From Phenylobacterium sp. (GTDB lineage: Bacteria > Pseudomonadota > Alphaproteobacteria > Caulobacterales > Caulobacteraceae), in NCBI RefSeq assembly GCF_030646615.1, contig NZ_JAUSLG010000073.1:124001-188000 (forward strand): a stretch of 64,000 nucleotides of DNA, written 5' to 3'. Below the pieces are notes generated by a model. It ran no database searches. It saw only the letters and a program-made list of their open reading frames with translations, and was not told where the DNA came from. Below are positions 53,785 to 62,727 of this stretch, one piece after another. The position numbers and the translations under genes are program-made. Each line of letters starts with the position of its first letter. The stretch's first letter is position 1.

Positions 53785-54851
53785 CCGGACGCTCAGCGCC
53801 TTCGAGGAGGCTCGCTACCCTCGCTATCGCCGCGGTGATCGGGCTCGGCATGCTCGCGCTCGGGGTGGGAATATCGCCCCATCTTGCGAAGCATCGCATC
53901 GCCGAACCGGCCACCGGCGGCTTTCATCCCCCACCCGAGAGCGCCATCCCTGACAACGAATTCGGGCGCCAGGTGCGGCTGGGAAAGGCAATCTTCACCG
54001 ACACCGGCGCCCTGGCCCCGACTTACGTTGGCAACAGCCTGCGGTGTTCCAGCTGCCACCTGGATGCCGGCCGCCTCGCCAACTCGGCGCCGCTCTGGGG
54101 CGCCTACCCACTCTACCCCGCGTATCGTGCGAAGAACGGCCACGTGAACACGTTCCAGGAGCGGCTGCAGGGCTGCTTCCGCTACAGCATGAACGGCAAA
54201 CCGCCGCCGCTGGGCGATCCGGTCCTGGTGGCGCTGGAGAGCTACGCCTACTTCCTGACCATGGGCGCGCCGGTGGGCGCAAAGTTGCCCGGACAGGGCT
54301 ATCCGAAGCTCGCACCGCCCCCTCAACGCCCAGACTACGCCCGCGGCGCGGCTGTCTACAAGGCCAGTTGCGCCCTCTGCCACGGCGTCGACGGCCAGGG
54401 CCAGTCATCCAACGGCAAGATGGTCTTCCCGCCGCTGTGGGGCCCCCAGTCGTACAACTGGGGCGCCGGCATGTCTGACATCGCCAACGCCGCAGGCTTC
54501 ATCAAGGCGAACATGCCGCTCAGCCAGGGCGGCACGTTGAGCGACCAGGAGGCCTGGGACGTGGCGACCTACATGGACAGCCAGCCGCGCCCTCAGGATC
54601 CCCGGTTCACGGGCTCGATCGAGGAAACGCGCACCAGATTTCACGCCAGCCCGACCTCCATGTACGGCCGGACCGTGAACGGCGTCCTCCTGGGCGACGG
54701 TCGCCCGACGAACCTTGAGCACGGCTCGCCGATGGCCGCTGAGGGCGCGGCCGACATCGCCTCCCCTAAAGCGGCCCCGGATGCCCTCAAGCAGCAGATC
54801 CGCCCTGACGGCGCCTCCGCAAGCAGCCCTCAAACCGCAAACGATCGATAG
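53781..54851 (+). CDS. tsdA: Thiosulfate dehydrogenase-like di-heme cytochrome, TsdA-like
   Basis: This 356-residue protein has heme motifs CSSCH (Cys89-Cys92) and CALCH (Cys197-Cys200). In between lies ERLQGCFRYSMNGKP, whose Cys132 corresponds to the axial cysteine ligand of TsdA. TsdA oxidises two thiosulfates to tetrathionate in periplasm. An N-terminal membrane anchor or signal is at about 11-30. ATG 53781 overlaps the tsdB stop (ATGA). The C-terminal 50 residues are low-complexity. Confidence 0.85.
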   Translation: MTGRSAPSRRLATLAIAAVIGLGMLALGVGISPHLAKHRIAEPATGGFHPPPESAIPDNEFGRQVRLGKAIFTDTGALAPTYVGNSLRCSSCHLDAGRLANSAPLWGAYPLYPAYRAKNGHVNTFQERLQGCFRYSMNGKPPPLGDPVLVALESYAYFLTMGAPVGAKLPGQGYPKLAPPPQRPDYARGAAVYKASCALCHGVDGQGQSSNGKMVFPPLWGPQSYNWGAGMSDIANAAGFIKANMPLSQGGTLSDQEAWDVATYMDSQPRPQDPRFTGSIEETRTRFHASPTSMYGRTVNGVLLGDGRPTNLEHGSPMAAEGAADIASPKAAPDALKQQIRPDGASASSPQTANDR

Positions 54852-54860
54852 GAACAGCAG

Positions 54861-55973
54861 ATGACTTCGGACCGATCTTCACCGCACGCGCTCCCGGCGA
54901 TCGCCATCAGTCGGCGCGGTTTGCTCGCCGCTGGGCTGGTAGCCGGCGCAGCCGTTGGCCCAGGCGGAATGGCCAGCGCCGCTTCGCCACGGTCGCTGAG
55001 CATCGCGGCCACGCCCAATCCGCATGTGTTCCCGCTTGTTCTGGCCATGAGCCTCAATCCCTCGCTGCCGGTCAAACTGTTGGCCGTGGCGGAGTCGCGA
55101 GAGTTCGACAGCCTGCTCGCTTTGGGGCATGCCGACGCCATACTGGCCATGACCTACATTGCAGCGCAGAAACGGGTTTCCGGCGCGGTGGACGATCTGC
55201 GCCTTCACACCATCACCACCTGGCGCGGTTTCTTCCAGGTGGCCGCCGAGGACGTCCGGACATTGCGGGACCTCAAGGGCCGGACCACCATCGTGAGCGG
55301 CCCCGTCGGCCCCGGTCGCGGGGGCGGTGGAGATCTGATCTTCCAGGCCGCGGCGCGCCGCCAGGGACTGGATCCCTCCCGCGACATGCACGTGGAGTAT
55401 CTGCCCGTCGCGCAAGGCGCCATGCGCGTGCTTGCCGGCAAGGCCGCCGCGATCACCATTCCCAGTCCTGGGAGCACCGGCCTCGTAATGCGATCCGGGA
55501 TGCGACCGCCTGCGTCTCCTGGGCTGGGCGCGAGCGCCGACGGCAAACCTATCGGCGCCCCATCTCCCCGCCTCATCGCCATCGATCTGCAGGCGGTGTT
55601 CTCGGGCTATCGGTCCTTTCTGGCCGGACAATTGCCGCTGGGCGGATTCCATGCCACCGAGCGCATGCTGGCGGACGCGGAGAAGCGACGGACGCTCAAT
55701 CGGATCACACAAGCCTACGGCGACGCGGCGGAAAAACTCACCGCCGAACCGGATCGCTATGCGCCGATCGTGGCGGCGGCCTATTCCCGCTTCTTCGGGC
55801 ACATCGGCGCCGGCAACCCCTCGGGGCCGCTGCTCGCCCGATCGCTGACGGCCGGCGATCTGGTGTACCGGACCGCCCGGCCGACCAAGGCCGACGGGAA
55901 GGATCTCGCGGCCTTCCTGGGGGAAATTCTCGGCAAGCCGGTCCCAGCGGAGTTTCTCGCCGGCGGGGGCTAA
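54861..55973 (+). CDS. Tat-exported substrate-binding protein
   Basis: This 370-residue protein has a twin-arginine signal (SRRGLLAAGLVAGAAVG). It shows the two-lobed binding-protein pattern of ABC transporters (LGHADAILAMTYIAAQKR, then LKGRTTIVSGPVGPGRGGGGDLIFQAAARRQGL). The ligand is unknown. It follows the tsdBA pair and the AcfC-like gene in one direction, so a sulfur or oxyanion ligand is plausible. Confidence 0.65.
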   Translation: MTSDRSSPHALPAIAISRRGLLAAGLVAGAAVGPGGMASAASPRSLSIAATPNPHVFPLVLAMSLNPSLPVKLLAVAESREFDSLLALGHADAILAMTYIAAQKRVSGAVDDLRLHTITTWRGFFQVAAEDVRTLRDLKGRTTIVSGPVGPGRGGGGDLIFQAAARRQGLDPSRDMHVEYLPVAQGAMRVLAGKAAAITIPSPGSTGLVMRSGMRPPASPGLGASADGKPIGAPSPRLIAIDLQAVFSGYRSFLAGQLPLGGFHATERMLADAEKRRTLNRITQAYGDAAEKLTAEPDRYAPIVAAAYSRFFGHIGAGNPSGPLLARSLTAGDLVYRTARPTKADGKDLAAFLGEILGKPVPAEFLAGGG

Positions 55974-57364
55974 GGTTGGCGCGGAGCCTGCGCCGCACTG
56001 GCCATTGACGGCGGCGCGGGCTCCACGGCGCAGGGGCGCGTGCGGTCGGGTGGAACCGCAAGGCTGGCGCGAAGGCCGCCGGCCGCGCTTGATGCCAGGT
56101 CGAGCGTCAGTCCGGCTTGGCGGGCCGCCAGGTCCACGATCGACAAGCCAAGGCCACTGCCGACACCCGTGTGGCCCCGTCCCCGATAGAAGCGCTCACG
56201 CAGCCTGGGGAGCTCGTCCGCCGACGTGCCGGGTCCATCGTCCTCGACGACCAAGCGCGCGCCGGCCGCAGTCGCCTCGAATCGGCAGGTCACGCGGTGG
56301 GCCGCGTACTGCAGGGCGTTCTCGATGAGGTTGCGGAACGCGGCGCGGAACAGCTCGGCGCTGATGAAAATCTCCGTGGAGGACGGCTGGATCACGAGAT
56401 CCAGCCCGCGGTCACGGCGAACGGGTTCGAGCTCGGCGCCGATCTGGGCGAGGCCGGCATCCACATCGATCCAGGCGGCGTCACTCGCCGCGTTCTCTCG
56501 GGCATCGTGGCGGGCCATCTCAAGGAGTTGGTTGACCAAACGCGACGTGCGATCGACGGAGACCGCGATCTGGCTGAGCGCGCCAAACCGTATGGCCGGG
56601 TCTGTCGTCGCCAGGGCGATCTGGGCCTGGGTCTTGAGCCCTGCCAGCGGCGTCTTCAGCTCGTGCGCGGCGCTGGCGGTAAGGTGGCGTTCACGCTCCC
56701 GGGAGGCCGCAAGACGCTCGAAAAGGCTGTTCAGGGCCCCGATCATCGGGCGCAGTTCGTCAGCCGCGCCGATCTCATGGATCGGCGAAAGGTCCGCCGC
56801 CGGGCGACGCGCCAGGGTGTCGGCGATACGGCGTAGAGGTGCGTGGCCACGCTCGACGACCAACCAGATCAAACCTGCGAGCGCGAACACGCCAGCGGCC
56901 GCGGGCAGCAGCAGTCCGGTGATCACCTGCCGCACCAGATTTCGCCGGACCTTGAGGTTGTCGCCCACCATCACCTGCAGCCCAGCCTCCGGGCGCGGGA
57001 TGGTATAGACGCGCCAGGTTTCCCCCTGCACCACGGTTTCCGAAAACCCCTCGCGGATCTGGCTCAGGCGCTCCGCCGGTGCGCCGCTGGAGCGGGCGAC
57101 GAGCCGTCCCTCCAGGGACCAGATCTGGCAGGAAAGCTGGTGGCTGTATCCTCCTGCCACGGCGGGTATCCTGACCTCCGGCGCGGAAACGGCGCCGCTG
57201 GCCGCCAGCGACGAGACCATACGCGCCGCCTCCATCAGGCGGGCGTCCAGGACGCGTTCGACGTCCCTCTGCGTGCGAACATAGATCCATCCGGCGGCGA
57301 CCGCCCAAACGAGCGTGGTGATGGCGAGCAAGGCGACGAAGAGACGGGTGCGAAGCGAATTCAT
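55970..57364 (-). CDS. Sensor histidine kinase (QseC-like)
   Basis: This 464-residue membrane kinase has two N-terminal helices around a periplasmic sensor of about 130 residues, then HAMP. The phosphorylated His lies in LTASAAHELKTPLAGLKTQ. The N-box NLIENALQYA, the G1 box VVEDDGPG and the G2 box GVGSGLGLSIVDLAARQ follow. The frame continues upstream, but ATG 57364 is used because it overlaps the response-regulator stop (TGATGA). Confidence 0.88.
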   Translation of the reverse strand: MNSLRTRLFVALLAITTLVWAVAAGWIYVRTQRDVERVLDARLMEAARMVSSLAASGAVSAPEVRIPAVAGGYSHQLSCQIWSLEGRLVARSSGAPAERLSQIREGFSETVVQGETWRVYTIPRPEAGLQVMVGDNLKVRRNLVRQVITGLLLPAAAGVFALAGLIWLVVERGHAPLRRIADTLARRPAADLSPIHEIGAADELRPMIGALNSLFERLAASRERERHLTASAAHELKTPLAGLKTQAQIALATTDPAIRFGALSQIAVSVDRTSRLVNQLLEMARHDARENAASDAAWIDVDAGLAQIGAELEPVRRDRGLDLVIQPSSTEIFISAELFRAAFRNLIENALQYAAHRVTCRFEATAAGARLVVEDDGPGTSADELPRLRERFYRGRGHTGVGSGLGLSIVDLAARQAGLTLDLASSAAGGLRASLAVPPDRTRPCAVEPAPPSMASAAQAPRQP

Positions 57365-58026
57365 CACCCGCGCGTCCCTAGCCGGTAGCCGACGCCGCGC
57401 AGGGTCTCCACGACCGACCTGCCGAGCTTGGCGCGAAGGTGGTGAATGTGGACCTCCACGGCGTTGCTCTCGACCTCGGTGTCCCAGCCGTACAGACGGT
57501 CCTCGATCTGGACCCGAGATAGGACAGCACCAGGCCGTTCCATCAGGGCGTGGAGTACGGCGAATTCGCGTCGCGACACCGGCACATCGACACCGTCCTT
57601 GCTGACGCACCTCTGCGCTGGGTCCAGCACCAGATCGTTCCAGGTCAGGTGCGGGCTGGATCGGCCGGTGGACCGCCGCGCAATGGCCCGAACGCGGGCA
57701 GCCAACTCGTCGAGATCGAAGGGCTTGCCCAGGTAGTCGTCCGCCCCGGCGTCCAGGCCCTCGATGCGATCGGAGACGGTGTCTCGGGCGGTCAGCAGGA
57801 TGACCGACGGCGCGGGCTCGCAGGCGCGGATGTCCGGGAGGAGGTCCAGGCCGGAACCATCGGGCAGCATCCAGTCCAGCACGACGGCGCTGAACACCCC
57901 GGTGCGCAGCGCGGCGCGCGCCTCCTCCAGGGTGGCGGCGGCATCAGCCATAAACCCATGCAAGCCGAGCCCGACCTGTAGGCCGTTCATTAGAACCGGG
58001 TCGTCCTCGACCACAAGAATGCGCAT
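57364..58026 (-). CDS. OmpR-family response regulator (PmrA/QseB-like)
   Basis: This 220-residue regulator has a receiver domain with acidic EDD at 7-9, phospho-acceptor Asp51 (VVLDWMLPDGSGLD) and Lys in YLGKPFDLDEL. A winged-helix output domain follows (VSRREFAVLHALMERPGAVLSR, VEVHIHHLRAKLG). A box that matches the PmrA/QseB consensus lies upstream of the divergent dsbD gene, so it probably controls the redox operon and itself. Confidence 0.88.
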   Translation of the reverse strand: MRILVVEDDPVLMNGLQVGLGLHGFMADAAATLEEARAALRTGVFSAVVLDWMLPDGSGLDLLPDIRACEPAPSVILLTARDTVSDRIEGLDAGADDYLGKPFDLDELAARVRAIARRSTGRSSPHLTWNDLVLDPAQRCVSKDGVDVPVSRREFAVLHALMERPGAVLSRVQIEDRLYGWDTEVESNAVEVHIHHLRAKLGRSVVETLRGVGYRLGTRG

Positions 58027-58064
58027 GACCTGCCTCGTCCAATAGCCACGGGTGTGCGGGCCGG

Positions 58065-58081
58065 CTTAAGGCTGCCTTAAG
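58065..58081. promoter_or_regulatory. PmrA/QseB-type box
   Basis: CTTAAG-GCTGC-CTTAAG is a perfect tandem of the hexamer CTTAAG separated by five bases, the form of PmrA/QseB/BasR binding sites. It lies in the 102-bp spacer between the response regulator and dsbD. Confidence 0.65.
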
Positions 58082-58128
58082 CTGACTCCCCGACTTGGCC
58101 CGCCTCTTCCACATCGTGGCGGTCCATC

Positions 58129-59985
58129 TTGCAGCGTCTGCTCCTCCTTCTTGCCCTTTTGTCGACATTCCTGGCGCCCGCCGCGTGGGCCGCGCCGTCG
58201 CTTGACGACCGCTTCCAGCTCAAGACCCAGACACTGGCAGACGGAAGCGTGCGCCTGGACTGGACCATTGGGAAAGGCGCCTACCTCTACCGCGACCATG
58301 TCGCGGTGACGTCTGGCGCGCCGCCGCGCGTCCTGGCGGTGAGCCGCTCGAAAGGTGAGATCAAGGAGGATCCCGGTTTCGGGACCGTGGAGATCTGGCG
58401 TGGTCAGGGCCAGGCGACCGTCATGGCCGACGTTCTGCGCGCCGCCGGCTCACCGCGAGAACTCACGGTAACCTACCAGGGGTGCGAGGAGGACTCGATC
58501 TGCTATCCTCCCGTCACCAAGACCGTCAGCGTGCAACCCGCTGCGGATATCCGAACCGGCTCCTCGCCCTGGCCGTTCGATGCGCCCGTGGCGGCGCCGG
58601 CTTCGGCGCAACCTGAGGCATCTGCCGCTCCGGCTGCCGCCGTCGCTGTCCCGCAGATCGAGGTCACCGCGGATACCGGGCTGGTCTCTCGTCTGGCGGC
58701 GCGCGGCGGGACGGCCTTGGTCCTGCTGGCCTTCGCCGGCTTCGGACTGCTGCTGGCTTTCACCCCCTGCGTCTTTCCCATGTATCCGATCCTCGCCGGC
58801 ATCCTGGCGCGGGATGGCGAGCAGCTTTCGCCGCGGCGTGGCCTCAGCCTGTCGCTGGCTTATGTTCTCGCCATGGCGTCGGCTTTCGCGCTACTCGGCC
58901 TCGTGGCGGCTTGGTCGGGTGCGAACCTGCAGATGGTCCTCCAATCGCCCTACGCGATCGGCCTGCTGAGCGGCGCATTTGTGATCTTCGCCCTGTCGAT
59001 GTTCGGCGCCTTCGAGCTGCAGTTGCCGCAGTCGTGGGTCGCCAGGCTATCGCGCAACCAACCAGGCCAGGCCAGGCCGTCTCTCGCCTCGTCGGCGGCC
59101 CTCGGTTTCACCTCCGCGCTGATCGTTGGCCCCTGCGTGACCGCGCCGCTGGCCGGCGCCCTGATCTACATCGCCCAGACCGGCGACCTAGCGCTCGGCG
59201 CGGGCGCGCTGTTCGCCCTGGGCCTCGGCAAGGGCATCCCCTTGATCGCGATGGGCGTGCTCGGGCCGCGCGCGCTGCCCCGGGCTGGTCCCTGGATGGA
59301 GCGTGTGAAGCAGCTTTTCGGGGTCATGTTCTTGGCCACGGCGCTCTGGCTCGCCTCCCGCGTGCTGCCACCCTCCGTCACCCTGGCCATGGGCGGCGTC
59401 CTGCTGATCGGCTTGGCTGTGGCGCTCGGCGTCTTCGAACGCCAGGCCGAGGGCGCGGGTGTTGTCGCCCGCGCGGCGAAGGCGGCCGCCCTGGTAGTCG
59501 GGCTGTGGGGAAGCCTGCTGCTGATCGGCGCGGCGTCCGGTGCGGAGAGCCCATTGAAGCCGCTGGAGGCGTTGGCCGCTTCGCCCGCAGCGCCGTCGGA
59601 GTCGAGCGACGCGGTCGCGTTCGTCACGGCGCGCGGTCTCCCCGCGTTGGAACGCGAGGTGGCGGAGGCGGTCTCGGCGGGACAGCCCTCGCTGGTCTAT
59701 TTCACGGCGGACTGGTGCCTGAGCTGCGACGTCATCGAGCGTCGCGTGTTCGACGACCCGGGCGTCCGCGCCGAACTCGCCGGCGTCCGGCTGATCAAGG
59801 CCGATGTCACCGCCAATGATGCAGCCGCCCAGGCCATGCTGCGCCGCTTCGCCGCCGCGGGTCCCCCGACCATGGTGTTCCTCGACCGCCGCGCCGCTGA
59901 AGCCGGCGGCGCGCGGCAAGTGGGTGAGCTCAGCGCCCGCGACTTCCTTGGAAGCCTCGCCGCCGTGCAGGAGACCCGCTCATGA
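58129..59985 (+). CDS. dsbD: DsbD thiol-disulfide interchange protein
   Basis: This 618-residue protein moves electrons from cytoplasmic thioredoxin to periplasmic partners. The N-terminal alpha domain has CEEDSICYPP. The membrane core has FTPCVFPMYPILAGIL and GPCVTAPLAGALIYIAQTGD, each with its active Cys. The C-terminal thioredoxin domain has TADWCLSCDVIE. A signal peptide (RLLLLLALLSTFLAPAAWA) is present. The only fitting start is TTG 58129. Confidence 0.9.
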   Translation: MQRLLLLLALLSTFLAPAAWAAPSLDDRFQLKTQTLADGSVRLDWTIGKGAYLYRDHVAVTSGAPPRVLAVSRSKGEIKEDPGFGTVEIWRGQGQATVMADVLRAAGSPRELTVTYQGCEEDSICYPPVTKTVSVQPAADIRTGSSPWPFDAPVAAPASAQPEASAAPAAAVAVPQIEVTADTGLVSRLAARGGTALVLLAFAGFGLLLAFTPCVFPMYPILAGILARDGEQLSPRRGLSLSLAYVLAMASAFALLGLVAAWSGANLQMVLQSPYAIGLLSGAFVIFALSMFGAFELQLPQSWVARLSRNQPGQARPSLASSAALGFTSALIVGPCVTAPLAGALIYIAQTGDLALGAGALFALGLGKGIPLIAMGVLGPRALPRAGPWMERVKQLFGVMFLATALWLASRVLPPSVTLAMGGVLLIGLAVALGVFERQAEGAGVVARAAKAAALVVGLWGSLLLIGAASGAESPLKPLEALAASPAAPSESSDAVAFVTARGLPALEREVAEAVSAGQPSLVYFTADWCLSCDVIERRVFDDPGVRAELAGVRLIKADVTANDAAAQAMLRRFAAAGPPTMVFLDRRAAEAGGARQVGELSARDFLGSLAAVQETRS

Positions 59986-60779
59986 ACGGCTTTGCCTTAG
60001 GCCCATTCCTGTTTTCCGCAGAGCGCCTCGCTGTGCTCCTCGGCGTGGTCATCGTGCTGGTGGGCGGGGAGATCCTGGCCCGGCGCGTCGATCCCCGGTT
60101 CAGCCGGTGGAGTTATCTGGCGCTGGCCGCCGGCTTGATCGGTGCTCGACTCGGCCACGTGCTGGAAAACGCTAGCGCCTTCGCGGCCGAGCCCTGGCGG
60201 GCGCTGGCCGTGTGGCAGGGTGGCTTCTCACTACCCTGGGCAGCGCTGCCAGTGGCGATCGTCACCATTCTCGTCCTGCCCCGTCCGCGGCTTGCAGCCT
60301 GGGGCGTCGCCACCCTGGCCGCCGGCCTGCTGGCGTGGAACACGATTCACCAACTGACTGCGAGCTCGCAGCCCCAGACGCCGCTGCCGGCCTTGACTCT
60401 GGCGACCCTGGCGGGCCCGCCGCTTGCGCTCGCCGAGACGGGGGGGCACCCCACCGTGATCAACGTCTGGGCCACCTGGTGCCCCCCATGCCGGCGGGAG
60501 ATGCCCTTGCTGGCCAAGGCCGCTCAAGCCAATCCAACGGTCCGCTTCGTCTTCGCTAACCAGGCGGAAGACGCCGCGACGATCCGGACCTATCTCGCCC
60601 GGCAGGACCTCGAGCTGCCGAACGTCGCCTTGGACGCAAGCCAGGCCATTCCGCGCCACTACGGGACGCTCGGCATTCCGATCACGCTCTTCGTGCGCCC
60701 CGACGGCCGGCTGGCGGCCTCCCACATGGGCGAAATCTCCCCCGAACAGCTGAACGCCAACCTCGCCCGGCTGCGCTGA
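59982..60779 (+). CDS. TlpA-like thioredoxin fused to Lgt-like membrane part
   Basis: This 265-residue protein has an N-terminal membrane part of about four helices (1-125). It includes GLIGARLGHVLENASAF, reminiscent of prolipoprotein diacylglyceryl transferase. A C-terminal TlpA/DsbE-type thioredoxin follows with VINVWATWCPPCRREMPLL. It would use electrons from DsbD to reduce periplasmic thiols. ATG 59982 overlaps the dsbD stop. The membrane half is too short for an active Lgt. Confidence 0.8.
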   Translation: MNGFALGPFLFSAERLAVLLGVVIVLVGGEILARRVDPRFSRWSYLALAAGLIGARLGHVLENASAFAAEPWRALAVWQGGFSLPWAALPVAIVTILVLPRPRLAAWGVATLAAGLLAWNTIHQLTASSQPQTPLPALTLATLAGPPLALAETGGHPTVINVWATWCPPCRREMPLLAKAAQANPTVRFVFANQAEDAATIRTYLARQDLELPNVALDASQAIPRHYGTLGIPITLFVRPDGRLAASHMGEISPEQLNANLARLR

Positions 60780-60802
60780 TCTGCACCGAAATGGAGTCCC
60801 TG

Positions 60803-61438
60803 ATGAATCGATCTCTCGTCGCCAGCGCCATGGTGGCGCTGTCTCTCGCCACGGCGCAGCCCGCGGCCGCCCAGGTTCAGGCCGTCACCCCGGCCGTCGC
60901 CAAGGCCGTCGTCGCCGCGCCGGGAACCGCCCTCGCCGGCGCGGCCCAAGGCGACGTCACCGTGGTCGAGTACCTCGACTACAACTGCCCCTACTGCCGC
61001 AAGATGCACGCTGAGTTGCAAGGGCTGCTGAAGACCGACCCGAAGGCGCGGGTGCTCTACAAGCAGTGGCCGGTCTTCGGGCCCGTCTCGACCTACGCGG
61101 CCCGAACTGTGCTGGCCGCCACCTGGCAGGGCAAGGACCTGGCGGCCCACGACGCCCTGATCACGTCCACGTCTCGCTTGGATAGCCAGGACTCCGTCCG
61201 GCGCCGGCTGGCGACAGCGGGCGTCGACCTCGCGCGTCTCGACCGTGACCTTACCGCGCACAAGGCGGAGATCGACGCCCTACTGGCGCGCAGCGAGGAG
61301 GAGGCGCAGCTGCTTGGGCTCAGAGGCACGCCAGCGCTCGTCATCGGCTCCACCCTCGTGCCCGGCGGACTGCCCAGCGCCATGCTGCAGCGGCTCGTCG
61401 CCCAGGAACGAAACGAAAGCCAGGCGCCAAGCCGGTGA
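60803..61438 (+). CDS. DsbA-family periplasmic thiol protein
   Basis: This 211-residue protein has a signal peptide (MVALSLATAQPAAA) and a DsbA-like thioredoxin fold. The active site is VVEYLDYNCPYCRKMHAEL and the cis-Pro loop is LRGTPALVIG. It belongs to the DSBA/Com1 group found in alphaproteobacteria. ATG 60803 has GGAG upstream. It is the third thiol-redox gene of the operon. Confidence 0.87.
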   Translation: MNRSLVASAMVALSLATAQPAAAQVQAVTPAVAKAVVAAPGTALAGAAQGDVTVVEYLDYNCPYCRKMHAELQGLLKTDPKARVLYKQWPVFGPVSTYAARTVLAATWQGKDLAAHDALITSTSRLDSQDSVRRRLATAGVDLARLDRDLTAHKAEIDALLARSEEEAQLLGLRGTPALVIGSTLVPGGLPSAMLQRLVAQERNESQAPSR

Positions 61439-62268
61439 GCCGCGTCGCCGCCGCGGCCTCCATGATGGTGGCCGCTTGGCTGGGGGGCTGCAGTATCGGA
61501 GCGCGTCCCGAACCGGAGGAGCGCGCTAAGGCGAATTCCGCGGGCGAAGCGAGCTTGGCGGCCGTGGTCGCCGGCTCCTGGCGCTCGGAGGCCGAGCGGG
61601 CCGAGGACGCCCGGCGGCGTCCGGAGCAGACCCTGCGGTTCCTCGGGCTTGGCCCTGGTGAGACGGTGGTCGAAGTGTGGCCGGGCGCCGGCTGGTGCAC
61701 GCAGATCCTGGCCCCCTACCTGGCCCGCACAGGCGGTCGGTACTACGCAGCGCATCCCTCCGTGGTCACGACCGGGCCGGAAGGAAAAGAACTCGTCGCG
61801 CGCTTTCGGAGCGACGTCGCCGCGCGACCCGACCTCTATGGCCGCGTCCGCGAGGGCGACTTCGGAGACGGTGGCGGCCGGCTTGGGCTCGGACCAGAGT
61901 CCGCCGATCTGGTGCTGTTTCCCGAGCGCCTGCACTACTGGATGGCGGCCGGCTTGGCCGAGGCGGCGTTCGCTGAGGCCTATGAGGCTCTGAGGCCGGG
62001 CGGCCGGCTTGGGGTGATCCAGGATCGCGCCCCTTCCAGCGGCGCGCAGGATCCGATCGCCCGCGACGGCAGGGTGCAGCAGGCCTTCGTCGTCGCCCTG
62101 GCTGGCGAGGCTGGATTCGTGCTGGACGCGGCGCCGCTCATTCACCCGCGCGCTGGCCAGGCGGAAGGCGGATACGAGCGAATGGTGCTCCGGTTCCGGA
62201 AACCTATGACTCGAGGTGCGGTTCTGAGCGCACAGCCGAACGTCGCTGCGCCGGGAGCCTCCCTATGA
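61435..62268 (+). CDS. Predicted lipoprotein methyltransferase
   Basis: This 277-residue protein has a lipoprotein-like signal (MMVAAWLGGCSIG). A class I methyltransferase-like core follows: LRFLGLGPGETVVEVWPGAGWCTQILAPYLARTGGRYYAA, then FPERLHYWMAAGLAEAAFAEAYEALRPGGRLGVIQDR. A methyltransferase with an export signal is unusual. The GTG start overlaps the previous stop by four bases. Confidence 0.7.
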   Translation: MSRVAAAASMMVAAWLGGCSIGARPEPEERAKANSAGEASLAAVVAGSWRSEAERAEDARRRPEQTLRFLGLGPGETVVEVWPGAGWCTQILAPYLARTGGRYYAAHPSVVTTGPEGKELVARFRSDVAARPDLYGRVREGDFGDGGGRLGLGPESADLVLFPERLHYWMAAGLAEAAFAEAYEALRPGGRLGVIQDRAPSSGAQDPIARDGRVQQAFVVALAGEAGFVLDAAPLIHPRAGQAEGGYERMVLRFRKPMTRGAVLSAQPNVAAPGASL

Positions 62269-62669
62269 GCTACTACCACGCCAAAATATTGAACCTACCT
62301 TTCGACGCCGCTCTGGCCGCCGCGCGCGAGGCGCTTGCGCAACAGGGTTTCGGCGTCGTCACCGAGCTCGACATTCACCAGACGCTGCAAGCCAAGCTCG
62401 GCGAAAGCTTCCGCCCCTACACCATCCTGGGCGCCTGCAACCCGAGGCTGGCCTACGAGGCGCTTCAGCTCGAGGACAAGGTCGGAACCATGCTGCCGTG
62501 CAACGTCGTGGTCCAACAGCGGAGCGATGAGAGCACGGAGGTCGCCGCCATTGATCCCGTTGCGTCTATGCAGGCCATCGACAACCCCGAACTGAAGGAA
62601 AAGGCAGGCGAGGTGGCCGCGAGGTTACGGGCCGCGATAGACGGGCTTGGATCTGTCCGCGAAGACTAG
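62265..62669 (+). CDS. DUF302 protein, second copy
   Basis: This 134-residue protein is a paralogue of the one at 44554-44940. They share SYY at the start, GACNP, MLPCNVVVQQR and AAIDPVASMQAIDN. It overlaps the preceding methyltransferase by four bases. The role is unknown; the family is frequent in sulfur and metal loci. Confidence 0.83.
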   Translation: MSYYHAKILNLPFDAALAAAREALAQQGFGVVTELDIHQTLQAKLGESFRPYTILGACNPRLAYEALQLEDKVGTMLPCNVVVQQRSDESTEVAAIDPVASMQAIDNPELKEKAGEVAARLRAAIDGLGSVRED

Positions 62670-62727
62670 CGCCGGCTCAGCTTTCGCGCTCGTGGCACGC
62701 CTCCGCGGGACTGTCTAACAAGGTTGG

